Positions 17,973 through 26,596 of a stretch of 64,000 nucleotides of DNA are shown here, one piece after another. Numbering within the stretch: the first letter of the stretch is position 1; every line of letters starts with the position of its first letter. The DNA lies in the NCBI RefSeq assembly GCF_025566985.1, contig NZ_JAOQJD010000008.1, positions 43,743-107,742 of the forward strand, in the 5' to 3' direction. The stretch comes from Aedoeadaptatus acetigenes. Lineage in GTDB: Bacteria; Bacillota; Clostridia; Tissierellales; Peptoniphilaceae. The position numbers were made by a program, and so were the translations under genes. The notes beneath the pieces are model-generated. The model ran no database searches. It worked only from the letters and a program-made list of their open reading frames with translations, and was not told the origin of the DNA.

Positions 17973-18146
17973 GCCTTTTACCACCATATTCCACATCCAT
18001 TATTATAAATTTTATATCGAACTCTTAAAAAATCGACACAAAGATAAATACCTTCATGCCGTTTAAATATTATAGGATGAAGTCTTTCATTAAAAGGATC
18101 TAAAACCGCCTTGTTATCTTGTCATCTTTCATCTGAAGAAGACATG

Positions 18147-18902
18147 CTATTCATTTTTGCCCATAAGGACGTAAGGCAGTGCCACGAGAAACACGCCGCC
18201 TAAAATATTTCCCAAGGTGACGGTTAAAAGATTATACATATAAGCCCCTGCGGTCATGGCCGTGTGCGGTGCGAGAAAATCCAAAGTGAGCAAGGTCATA
18301 TTGGCGACGGAGTGTTCGAAGCCTGCCGTGAAGAAGATGACGATGATCCAGAAGATCATAATCAGTTTCCCCGACTCCGAGGCCATTTTTATGGAGCACC
18401 ACACGCCGAGGCATACGAGCATATTACATAATGCGGCGCGAAGAAGCAGCGCACCGAAGGGAATGCTCACCTTTGCCGCAGCCGCCTTCGCCACCGTCTC
18501 GCAAAAAGCCTCGGTCATGAGCCCGGTGCGGGAAAAAATCCAGGCGAGAAGAATGCTTCCCAGCCAATTGCCCGCATAGCAAATCAGCCAGAGCTTCAGC
18601 ACCTCCTTGGCCGACACGGTTTTTTTCAAAAAGCCCGTGGCCATAATCATGTTGTTGCCCGTAAAAAGCTCCGCCCCGGCCATAACGACCAAACTCAAGG
18701 CACAGGCGAAGGACATGCCCATGAAGAGCTTCATGAGAGGCAAGGAGCCCATGGAGCCAATGGTAAAGGAAAGCAAAATACCGAAACCGATGTACATGCC
18801 CGCCATAAGGGATGAGACGAAATAGCCGCCGGGATTTTCCCTTAAAAAGCGAACCTTGTCCGCCGCCGCTTGCCCGACGCGGTCGACTTCATTTTTAAAC
18901 AT
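18147..18902 (-). CDS. Formate/nitrite transporter family channel
   Basis: 251-residue FNT-family pentameric channel for small monocarboxylates or nitrite/hydrosulfide. Six hydrophobic segments; the family signatures are present: GGYFVSSLMAGMYIG at about 24-38, AGNWLGS at about 112-118, CNMLVCLGVW at about 159-168 and FEHSVANM at about 201-208 (central histidine). Whether it moves formate, nitrite or HS- cannot be decided; PFOR and sulfite reductase elsewhere in the window make formate or sulfide plausible. AGGAGGTG five bases before the ATG at 18902 fixes the start. GC content is that of the host, unlike the AT-rich neighbour module. Confidence 0.9.
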   Translation of the reverse strand: MFKNEVDRVGQAAADKVRFLRENPGGYFVSSLMAGMYIGFGILLSFTIGSMGSLPLMKLFMGMSFACALSLVVMAGAELFTGNNMIMATGFLKKTVSAKEVLKLWLICYAGNWLGSILLAWIFSRTGLMTEAFCETVAKAAAAKVSIPFGALLLRAALCNMLVCLGVWCSIKMASESGKLIMIFWIIVIFFTAGFEHSVANMTLLTLDFLAPHTAMTAGAYMYNLLTVTLGNILGGVFLVALPYVLMGKNE

Positions 18903-18972
18903 AAACACCTCCTACAAAAACCAATCCTTTTTCGATGCTATTTATTTTACCACCTCTTGCGATCAAAATGAA

Positions 18973-18994
18973 AAGAGACCCTTTCGAGTCTCTT
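18973..18994 (-). terminator. Terminator of the DUF3798 ABC operon
   Basis: AAGAGAC / GTCTCTT stem followed on the minus strand by a T-rich stretch, eight bases beyond the last permease stop. Confidence 0.7.
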
Positions 18995-19001
18995 AATCAT
19001 G

Positions 19002-20153
19002 TTACGATGCCGCCGATTCACCGGATGTGGGTTCGCCGCCACCCAATGCCTCTCGCCTGTTTTCCTGACGCGCTTCTTCCGCTTGTTTCAGGCGGTTGTA
19101 CGCGTGCATAATCAGGGCAACGGTTACGACGCCGTAGGAGATGAAGGTACGGAAGTACTCGCCCATCATGGCGTCGCCGGTAAGGATCCGGCCGGCTTGG
19201 GGCAGGATAATAAACATTAAGTGGAACAGCATGGTTCCCAAAACGGCGTTGGGAATGGAGGCCCGCATAACACTGGCGCCGCCGACGAGGATGGAGGCCG
19301 CCGCGTAAAGGGCCGCTTGGTCTTGCCCGGCGTAGGTAGCCAGGGTACCGATGTTTTGCAGATAGATAATTTGCCCGTAGCACGCCAGTACCGTGGAGAT
19401 GACGATGGATTGTACCCGCACTTTGTCGGAGTAGATCCCGGCATTTCTGGAAATGACTTGGTCCATGCCGACGGCCTTCATGTCGTGGCCCAGCTTGGTC
19501 TTTTTGAACCATACGATAAACACGCAGAGCAGGGCGATGATCAAAATCGTCACCACGGGGATGTCGATGTTGACGGACTGTTTCGCCGTCACGGGGAAAT
19601 TAATGTTGTAGAGCAGAATGTTGTCGATGGCATGACCCGTCGTCAGGGTGATTGAGTTTTTAATCCCGTAGCCCTTCGACAAAATCATGGATTGATTGTG
19701 CATGGGCACAAGTGACCCGCACAGGTAGAGCAAAAAGAGCATGTACACGCCCAGCATAAAGAAGGCGAGCATCATGGAGGTGATCATTTCTCGACCTCGG
19801 GCACGGTTTAAGACGTGGCCGGAGAATTTACCCAGCATAATGGCGATGGGCGTTCCGATTAATACGGCGACCAAGATACCTGCCGGGCCGGTGATGCCCC
19901 AGTCTTGGGCGAAGATCAGACCGATTTGGCCGCTCATGGCTCCCAAGGGGATACCGAAGTTGATCCCCATGCCGGCGATAATGGGAATAATAAGGGAAAG
20001 GACGAGGAAGGTGTTGCGCACCATGCGCTTGCCGATTTCCGACGTCACATAACTTAAGGGGGGCTTTGCGATCCATAAGCCGATGGCGATGATGATTGTA
20101 AAGAGAATCGGCACGGCGTATCGCGACAGCTTTGATGTAAAGGACTTATTCAT
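19002..20153 (-). CDS. CUT2-type ABC transporter permease 2
   Basis: 383-residue membrane protein of the RbsC-like (BPD_transp_2) permease superfamily, with about nine hydrophobic segments. Visible: GMGINFGIPLGAMSGQIGL near 62-80, a motif the partner permease also has (SGCGLNFGLPIGVVAGILG), and the cytoplasmic EMITSMMLAFFMLG coupling stretch. Last gene of the operon; its AGGAGG sits inside the preceding permease gene and the two overlap by 8 bases. Forms a heterodimer with the other permease by inference. Confidence 0.85.
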   Translation of the reverse strand: MNKSFTSKLSRYAVPILFTIIIAIGLWIAKPPLSYVTSEIGKRMVRNTFLVLSLIIPIIAGMGINFGIPLGAMSGQIGLIFAQDWGITGPAGILVAVLIGTPIAIMLGKFSGHVLNRARGREMITSMMLAFFMLGVYMLFLLYLCGSLVPMHNQSMILSKGYGIKNSITLTTGHAIDNILLYNINFPVTAKQSVNIDIPVVTILIIALLCVFIVWFKKTKLGHDMKAVGMDQVISRNAGIYSDKVRVQSIVISTVLACYGQIIYLQNIGTLATYAGQDQAALYAAASILVGGASVMRASIPNAVLGTMLFHLMFIILPQAGRILTGDAMMGEYFRTFISYGVVTVALIMHAYNRLKQAEEARQENRREALGGGEPTSGESAAS

Positions 20154-21216
20154 TGCGATTCCTCCTGGTCAATGCGTAGACGATCATACCGTTGGTGACG
20201 ATCAATCTGAGAACTTCCGACACGTCGATGTTAATGGCGCCGTTGATGACTGTCGGCGTCAAGGTAATAATCCCCTGGAACAGGAAGGTCCCGATGATGA
20301 CATTGGGGATCGTCGCCTTGTTAATGCTGGCACCGCCGATTAAGAGGGCCGCGACGGTTTGGAAGGTAAAGGACAGGGGCGATTGATAGAGCTGAATAAA
20401 TCCGTAGGATTGTTGATAGACGATAATGCCCACAGCGGCGATGACGGTGGAAAGAATGACCGAGAACAGGCGCATGCGGTTGATGTTAATGCCCCCGGCT
20501 CTGGCATATTCCGGGTTCGATCCCACGGCGGTCATGGCCGTACCGGTTTTCGTACGGAAGAAGGCCCACACGGCCAGTGCCAGGATGGCGAAGATCAAGT
20601 ACATTCCCACGGGAATGCGCACGCCGAAAATGTGGAAGCTTAAGAAGTCCGTCAAGACGCCGGTGGAGGTTCTCGTTCCCGCCGCATCCACGGCGCTGTT
20701 CATCCAGTAATCGGCGACGGGAATTTGTTGGGAAAGGCCCTTGCCGGCGTAACTTAATACGGAAACCGGGTTTTTGTAGGGCAGGATCAAGTAGATCATA
20801 CACATAAATGCCGTAAAGGAATAGCCGACGTAGGTGGCGATCAACATTTCGTCGCCTTTGATTTTGTTTAACAAAACGCCGTAACCCCATCCGAAGACGA
20901 TGGCCACCAAGGCGCCTAAAAGCATCCCTAAGAAGATGCCGGCAAAACCCGTGAGACCGAATTCGATGCTGGTGACACCGCCTAAGATGCCGGCGACGAC
21001 GCCGATGGGCAAACCGAAGTTCAGCCCGCAGCCCGATTGGACCATGGGAATCAAACTAAGAACTAGGATTGAGAACATGCCGAAGCGCGCCAGGACGTTT
21101 TCGACGGAATCGCCCAGGGACACGCCGGCGGCAGGCGCCGCCACGAAGAGGGCCAATAGGAACAGACCGATGATCAGTCGAGGCAGCCCGATTCGTTGAA
21201 TCCATGTTTTATTCAA
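20146..21216 (-). CDS. CUT2-type ABC transporter permease 1
   Basis: 356-residue permease related to RbsC-type sugar/nucleoside importers, about nine or ten hydrophobic segments. It carries GCGLNFGLPIGVVAGILGG near 62-80, and the conserved late motif AALLIGGASINKATIPNVIIG near 289-309. The start is a TTG at 21216 overlapping the ATPase stop region, with GAGGTGG six bases upstream; no better ATG exists nearby. One of two non-identical permeases in the operon, so the channel is likely a heterodimer. Confidence 0.85.
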   Translation of the reverse strand: MNKTWIQRIGLPRLIIGLFLLALFVAAPAAGVSLGDSVENVLARFGMFSILVLSLIPMVQSGCGLNFGLPIGVVAGILGGVTSIEFGLTGFAGIFLGMLLGALVAIVFGWGYGVLLNKIKGDEMLIATYVGYSFTAFMCMIYLILPYKNPVSVLSYAGKGLSQQIPVADYWMNSAVDAAGTRTSTGVLTDFLSFHIFGVRIPVGMYLIFAILALAVWAFFRTKTGTAMTAVGSNPEYARAGGININRMRLFSVILSTVIAAVGIIVYQQSYGFIQLYQSPLSFTFQTVAALLIGGASINKATIPNVIIGTFLFQGIITLTPTVINGAINIDVSEVLRLIVTNGMIVYALTRRNRNE

Positions 21217-22804
21217 GAGTATCCACCTCTACTTTCTCACCACTCATTAACAAGCCGAATTTTCTCGGATCTTCCGTCGCAGGCAAGATCCCCGCGATGC
21301 GCCCTTCACAGATGACGGCGATGCGGTCGCAAATGCTGCGCAATTCTTCCAGTTCCGAAGAGATCATGACGATGGTCGTCTCTTCTTCCCGATTGATTTT
21401 TTCAAGAGCGTTTAACACCAATTCTTTGGCGCCGATGTCAATCCCCCGGGTGGGCTCCGATACAAACAGAAGCTCCGGATCCATGCACAGGGCCTTGGCG
21501 AGGCAGACTTTTTGTTGATTGCCCCCGGAAAGGTTCCCGGCCTTTTGATCGCCGCCGGTGGTTTTAATGGCTAGGGACTGAATGTATTCGTCAGAGACGC
21601 GACGCATTTCCGCTTCGTCTCTGAAGCGCATCCCGAGGACGCGTTTCACGAATTTATTTTGCACCTGCATGGCGTTAAAGGAAATGTTCCAGTAAATGGG
21701 CTCGTCCAGCAAGAGGCCCACGCCCCGACGGTCTTCGGAAACAAAGGCGATTTTGCTTTTTAATATTTTATTGGTGTTTCCGAGCTCCAAGGGCTTTCCG
21801 TGAAATTCCACGGAGCCCGTGACGGGATAGGTGCCCAAGATGCCGTTGGCGATGCCGAGTTTGCCTTGGCCGGCGAGACCGGCGATGCCTAAGATCTCCC
21901 CTTCACAGACGTCGAGATTCACATCGTAAACCTGTTCGCCGGGCATGTCCACGGCCAGGTTCCGAATGCTGAGGGCCACTTCCTCAGAAGTCTTTCTTCG
22001 TTCTTCTCTCGCTTCGGGACGAATGCCGTTTTCACGGCCCACCATCCACGCGGCGATTTGGTCGATATTGAGACCTTCGTTTTTTCGGCGTTCCACGATT
22101 TCGCCGTCTCTTAAGACGACGATGGAATCGCACACATTTAAGATCTCTCTCAACCGGTGGGTAATGAAGATAATGGCGATGCCCAAATCCGACAATCGTT
22201 TCAAGGCCGCCATCAGTTGGTCGGCTTCCGATTCCGTCAAGACGGCGGTGGGCTCGTCCATAATAATAAGCTTCACATCTTCCCGGGTAATTTCCCGAGC
22301 GATTTCGATAAACTGTTTATGACCTACGGGCATTTCAGACACCATCCCTCTCGGGTCGATGGCCACGCCTAAGGTATCAAGGGATTCGCCGGAGAGGGCG
22401 ATGTTTGCCTCCGTGTCAATGGTGGCGTACTTCTTTCCGAAGATGGAAGAGATCACCGATTGCTTGGTTCGCTCCATATTAAACGTAATGTTTTCGGCGG
22501 CGGTAAAACCGGGAATTAAGTTAAATTCCTGATGCACCATGCCGATCCCCGCATCCAACGCGTCGATGGGGGATTTAAAGTCGATGGGCTCTCCGTTCAG
22601 TAAAATTTCTCCGTCGAAGCCGCCGGTGTCCCGGATGACTTCCATTCCGAAGATAATGTTCATTAAGGTCGATTTGCCTGCGCCGTTTTCGCCGACGAGC
22701 CCGAGAATTTCCCCGGGCGCCAGGGCGAAGCTCACGTCTCTCAATACGACGTTTTCTCCAAAGCGCTTTTCGACATGTCGAACCTCCAACATGTTCTCAG
22801 CCAA
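21209..22804 (-). CDS. Double-domain ABC importer ATPase (RbsA/MglA-like)
   Basis: 531 residues with two ATPase halves as in CUT2 importers. N-half: Walker A VGENGAGKST near 37-46, Walker B LIIMDEPTAVLTE, H-loop ITHR; its signature is degenerate (VGHKQFIEIAREI). C-half: degenerate Walker A LAGQGKLG, intact signature NLSGGNQQKVCLAKAL, and Walker B LLFVSEPTRGID in which the usual Asp before Glu is Ser. Asymmetric, one-site hydrolysis is common in this subfamily. Starts at TTG 22804, which has AGGAGG six bases upstream; an ATG four codons later is too far from that site. Confidence 0.88.
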   Translation of the reverse strand: MAENMLEVRHVEKRFGENVVLRDVSFALAPGEILGLVGENGAGKSTLMNIIFGMEVIRDTGGFDGEILLNGEPIDFKSPIDALDAGIGMVHQEFNLIPGFTAAENITFNMERTKQSVISSIFGKKYATIDTEANIALSGESLDTLGVAIDPRGMVSEMPVGHKQFIEIAREITREDVKLIIMDEPTAVLTESEADQLMAALKRLSDLGIAIIFITHRLREILNVCDSIVVLRDGEIVERRKNEGLNIDQIAAWMVGRENGIRPEAREERRKTSEEVALSIRNLAVDMPGEQVYDVNLDVCEGEILGIAGLAGQGKLGIANGILGTYPVTGSVEFHGKPLELGNTNKILKSKIAFVSEDRRGVGLLLDEPIYWNISFNAMQVQNKFVKRVLGMRFRDEAEMRRVSDEYIQSLAIKTTGGDQKAGNLSGGNQQKVCLAKALCMDPELLFVSEPTRGIDIGAKELVLNALEKINREEETTIVMISSELEELRSICDRIAVICEGRIAGILPATEDPRKFGLLMSGEKVEVDTLE

Positions 22805-22880
22805 AATTTACCTCCTAACAGGAAATAAACCAACGAAAATCGCTGGTTTATCTCCGATGCGTATGCTCGTCTAGTGACGA

Positions 22881-24224
22881 TTATTCACCTGTTTCGCCTT
22901 CCGCTTGTTCTTGCGATGCTTTAATGGCATCCAAGTCGATATTCATGGTCATGTATTTTTCAGGTACTTCGACCTTATCCATGCCCAGGTAACCCTTGCC
23001 GTAGACGTAGGTATCTTGCGCGAGCAGGACGTGATTGTCTTTCTTTTCGCCGGATGCGCGGTCGACGTAGTTGACGGCCATCCATTTTGCACCTTCGGTG
23101 TAATTGTCGATGCAGTCGATGATGTTGTCGATGTTGGTGAGTTCCATTTTGCCGTGGAGAACTTCTTGAACTAAGTCAACGGCACCTAAGGTGAGGGAGT
23201 AACCTAAGGAGTATGCCCAGGTACCCATGCGACCGGAACCGCCGGCTGCGACGACTGCTTTTTCGACTTCGGCGTTGATGGCTTGCCAGTCACCGGCCTT
23301 GTCTTGAATGTCGACGGAGAATGCTTTCGGATAACCCATAATCGGAGAAGGTAAGTCTTGTTCGACGAAGATGGCGCCGCCGGCTGCGACCCCTCTTAAC
23401 AAGGGTTCCGTGTGGGCGTCGTTGGTACAGAAGAACGCCGTGTCCTTGCCGTACTTGTCGATCCAGGGTTGAATGTTTTCTGCGATGTATTGTTGTGCGC
23501 CGGGAACACCGATGTCGGTGGTCGGGTCGGGAGCGTTTAAGGAAATAAATTCAAGACCTAAGTCCTTGCAGGCTTCTTCCATAATGGCACGGCGAAGAGC
23601 CAAAAGCTCGATGGACATGTGGCGGGGGAAGGTAATGTGTGCAAACTTCGTTGCGCCCATGTCTTTTGCAGCCTTGATGATGCGGTAGCCGCGGCTGACG
23701 TTGTCGGCGTCTAATACTAAGTCCGAGCTGTTTTCAGCCATGACCGTATCTTCTTGAGCCGTCAAGTTAATTAAGATAATGTCCGGGCGTTTGGCGCGGA
23801 TTTGTTGGAATGCGGCGGAAGTTCCGGGAACCGCTTGGTTCACGATGACAGCGCGCATGTCCGGGTCGTCTGCCATGGCGACGATTTTGGAAATGGTGGT
23901 TTCTTGTTCCGCTTCGAAACGGTCGGGATAGGTGTCGTGGCGAATCATGCCGCCTTCGTCGGCGTTGCCGTATTTCTTAATGGCTTCTTGAGCCGCACGG
24001 AATTCGTCTTCCGCTTGGGATACGGTACCGGTTACAATACCGATATGGATCGTGTCGCCGTCTTTTAAGGTTTCGTATTTTGCACGCGTGGCTTCTTGGG
24101 GCGCATCTTTGCCGCCGTTGTCGCCGGCTTTTCCGGTATCGACTTTGGTGCAGGCTGCCGTGAACACTAACAGCATCATGGCTACGAGAGCCATGGACAG
24201 AATGCGTCTTCTTCTTAGTTTCAT
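22881..24224 (-). CDS. DUF3798 lipoprotein, substrate-binding component
   Basis: 447-residue exported protein: signal peptide 1-25 with a lipobox-like end LVFTAAC (Cys25 would be lipidated), Gly/Asp-rich linker, then a periplasmic-binding-like fold starting HIGIVTGTVSQAEDEF. The body (AVIVNQAVPGTSAAFQQIRA, ILINLTAQED, FFCTNDAHTEPLL) matches the DUF3798 family, BMP/sugar-binding-like proteins whose ligand is not known to me. First gene of the operon with an RbsA-like ATPase and two permeases. The ATG at 24224 follows AGGAGA with 7 bases of spacing. Confidence 0.85.
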   Translation of the reverse strand: MKLRRRRILSMALVAMMLLVFTAACTKVDTGKAGDNGGKDAPQEATRAKYETLKDGDTIHIGIVTGTVSQAEDEFRAAQEAIKKYGNADEGGMIRHDTYPDRFEAEQETTISKIVAMADDPDMRAVIVNQAVPGTSAAFQQIRAKRPDIILINLTAQEDTVMAENSSDLVLDADNVSRGYRIIKAAKDMGATKFAHITFPRHMSIELLALRRAIMEEACKDLGLEFISLNAPDPTTDIGVPGAQQYIAENIQPWIDKYGKDTAFFCTNDAHTEPLLRGVAAGGAIFVEQDLPSPIMGYPKAFSVDIQDKAGDWQAINAEVEKAVVAAGGSGRMGTWAYSLGYSLTLGAVDLVQEVLHGKMELTNIDNIIDCIDNYTEGAKWMAVNYVDRASGEKKDNHVLLAQDTYVYGKGYLGMDKVEVPEKYMTMNIDLDAIKASQEQAEGETGE

Positions 24225-24287
24225 AGTCATCTCTCCTAAATCCCTAAGTATTTTTTCTGCACTTAAGTTTTTCCTTAAGTTGCTAAT

Positions 24288-24316
24288 ATTCTAGTCTACT
24301 AAAGTCCGAAAGTCAA
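24288..24316 (-). promoter_or_regulatory. Sigma-A promoter of the DUF3798 ABC operon
   Basis: On the minus strand TTGACT (24311-24316), 17-base spacer, TAGAAT (24288-24293); about 64 bases before the ATG. Close to consensus. Confidence 0.8.
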
Positions 24317-24364
24317 GGAATTATAAAAGTCTTTTCTAGTTTCCCTCTTGAAACAATTTATAAT

Positions 24365-24406
24365 AAAAAATCTTCCCCGTCGCAAAAAGGACAGAGAAGA
24401 TTTTTT
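24365..24406 (-). terminator. Terminator of the YhgE/Pip pair
   Basis: AAAAAATCTTC / GAAGATTTTTT stem just beyond the stop at 24416; the T-run on the minus strand continues the stem. Confidence 0.75.
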
Positions 24407-24415
24407 CTCGTTTGT

Positions 24416-26596
24416 CTACATAATTTTGGTCTCTTCCAAACGCTCCATAAAGCGGTCGTTCAATTTTACAATGGGCTTTCTGAGAACGAGGCCGAGCACC
24501 AACGATCCGATCAGATAGATTTGAAGGATCAAAAGGGACCGAGTGTAGGTTGCGCCGTAAAAACCGGCGATGGTTTCTTTCATGGCATTCATGCTGTGTA
24601 CGAAGGGCAGGAAGGGATACATGGTCCTGAAAAATTTCGGCGCCACGTCGATGGGAAAGGTCCCGCCGCTGCCCGCCACCTGAATCACCATGAGCACGAC
24701 GCAGATAGCTTTTCCGATGTCGCCGAAGGAGACGGTCAGGGTGTAGATGACCATGGTAAATACCATGGACGCCACCCAGGTTGTAAAGAGAAAATGAGCC
24801 GGATGCAAACACTGAATATCCAAAAAGTACAGGTCGCCCAGGGCGATGAGCAGGCTTTGGATGGTGGCGATAATCAGAAACAGACTGAGCCTTCCCAAAT
24901 ACTGCTCGTGGGGCTTAAATTCGCCGTATTTTTCTTCGTAGGACGCCGGCGTCTTCACGTCGATCAACGCCACCTGGATGACCGCGCCGACCCACAGTGC
25001 CAAGGTCGTGTAGAAGGCCGCCATGGCCGATCCGTAGTTTTCCACGGCAAATATGTGGTGGATGCGCGTCTGCATGGGCTTGGCGAGAAATTGGCTCAAC
25101 TGTTTCGTATCTTCCGATAAAAAGAGTTTTATCTTGTCCACGCCTTCGGAATTTTCCAATACCACGGTTTTGTCGTAGAGGTCGTCGACGGATTGTTTCG
25201 CCCCGTCGATTAAATCAATGGAACGATCCATATGATTTGATAGATCGGACAAATTTCCCTGAAGCCGGGCCGACAGGCGGGCCACTTCCTTCGCCGACTG
25301 ACGGGCATCGGCCCAGAGTTTTTCTGTATCTTTGCCCACGCCGTCCAATTGATTTTGAACGGAATCCAAACGCGCAAACATGGTTTCGTTGATTTCCCGG
25401 CGAAGGGCATCTAAATTCTCTTGGTTTCTCTCTTTGCTGTCGAGAAATTCACGGCGCAAGGCGGCGATGTCTTCGTAGGCTTCGGCCTCCCCGTCGTCCA
25501 CGGCCTTAAGATCCTTGAGCATGGCCTCTTCGTAGCCTTTGCTTCGGCAAATTTTTTCCGCTGCCCGTTCCAAGCCCATAAGGGGAATGGGGAGTTCGTC
25601 ATTGAGATCCGTGATTTTTCTCACCATCTCTTCTTTGTCTTTGATGTCCTGTTCCAAGGTGCTGATCACGGCCCGACGATTGGCCACAAAGCGGTCGCGC
25701 TTCGCTTCTCCGTCTTCGAAAAGGTCGTCCACGTCGCCGCCTAATTTTTCCATGTAGGCAATGTTTTTATCCAAAGCCGTTTCCATGTTTCGGCGAAAGA
25801 GGTTTAATGTGGATTTTAATTCATTTAAATCCTTTCGATCTTCCTTCATTCGCCCCATGTTTTCGTCCAGGGCGCTTTTGGACGTATCCATGAGATTGTC
25901 GCCGCTTTTCATGACCACTTTCGAGGCCTCGGCCAATTGTTTAAAGGAGCGCAGGGTGGCGGCCTGCACACTTAAGGCGTCGCTGCTTTGGCCCAATTGT
26001 TGCTGCAGCTGATCCCACAGGGCGTCGGTGCGGGCATTTTCCCCGTCTTCTTTGAACGTCAGGAGGGAATCGAAGACCGTGTCGTAGAGGGTTTTCGTGA
26101 AGGTTTCTTTCACCCAATCGGTCAGATTGCCCGCTTCTTTTCCCACAACTTTCGGGGCGATGGCGTTTTTCTTTTCGTTGACGTAGTACTCCAGCTCCGG
26201 CGCTTCGCCTCCCGGAGACAGGAATGAAAACATCTTTTCACTGAAATCGGCGGGAATAATAATGGCGGCGTAATAGGTGCCGCTTTTCACACCTTCTACG
26301 GCATCTTCCCGATCCGTAAAGATCCAATTCACCGTCTCTTCCACGGCGAGGTTCATTTTCAGCTTCTCGCCGATGTCAAAGGTTTTGGGAATCAAGGTGG
26401 GCTCGTAACCCTTATCTTCATTGACCACGGCCATGGGAATGTTCTCCGTATGTTTGTAAGGATCCCAGGAGGCGGCAATGTTAAACCAGGCGTAGAGGCA
26501 GGGAATCAAACTAATGCCCAAAAACAACACGAGGACAATGCTGTTGTTTTTAATTCTGGAAAAATCTTCCTTAATATGGTTCTTAATTTTATTCAT
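24416..26596 (-). CDS. YhgE/Pip family membrane protein 1
   Basis: 726 residues. A hydrophobic segment at about 19-40 (SIVLVLFLGISLIPCLYAWF) is followed by the conserved NIAASWDPY and a long extracytoplasmic region, about 60-520, largely helical and coiled-coil-like, then five or six membrane segments at about 525-710. This is the YhgE/Pip (phage infection protein) architecture, related to ABC-2 permeases. In lactic bacteria Pip is a phage receptor; in other Firmicutes its physiological role is unsettled. Its start lies 8 bases inside the upstream paralogue. Confidence 0.85.
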   Translation of the reverse strand: MNKIKNHIKEDFSRIKNNSIVLVLFLGISLIPCLYAWFNIAASWDPYKHTENIPMAVVNEDKGYEPTLIPKTFDIGEKLKMNLAVEETVNWIFTDREDAVEGVKSGTYYAAIIIPADFSEKMFSFLSPGGEAPELEYYVNEKKNAIAPKVVGKEAGNLTDWVKETFTKTLYDTVFDSLLTFKEDGENARTDALWDQLQQQLGQSSDALSVQAATLRSFKQLAEASKVVMKSGDNLMDTSKSALDENMGRMKEDRKDLNELKSTLNLFRRNMETALDKNIAYMEKLGGDVDDLFEDGEAKRDRFVANRRAVISTLEQDIKDKEEMVRKITDLNDELPIPLMGLERAAEKICRSKGYEEAMLKDLKAVDDGEAEAYEDIAALRREFLDSKERNQENLDALRREINETMFARLDSVQNQLDGVGKDTEKLWADARQSAKEVARLSARLQGNLSDLSNHMDRSIDLIDGAKQSVDDLYDKTVVLENSEGVDKIKLFLSEDTKQLSQFLAKPMQTRIHHIFAVENYGSAMAAFYTTLALWVGAVIQVALIDVKTPASYEEKYGEFKPHEQYLGRLSLFLIIATIQSLLIALGDLYFLDIQCLHPAHFLFTTWVASMVFTMVIYTLTVSFGDIGKAICVVLMVIQVAGSGGTFPIDVAPKFFRTMYPFLPFVHSMNAMKETIAGFYGATYTRSLLILQIYLIGSLVLGLVLRKPIVKLNDRFMERLEETKIM

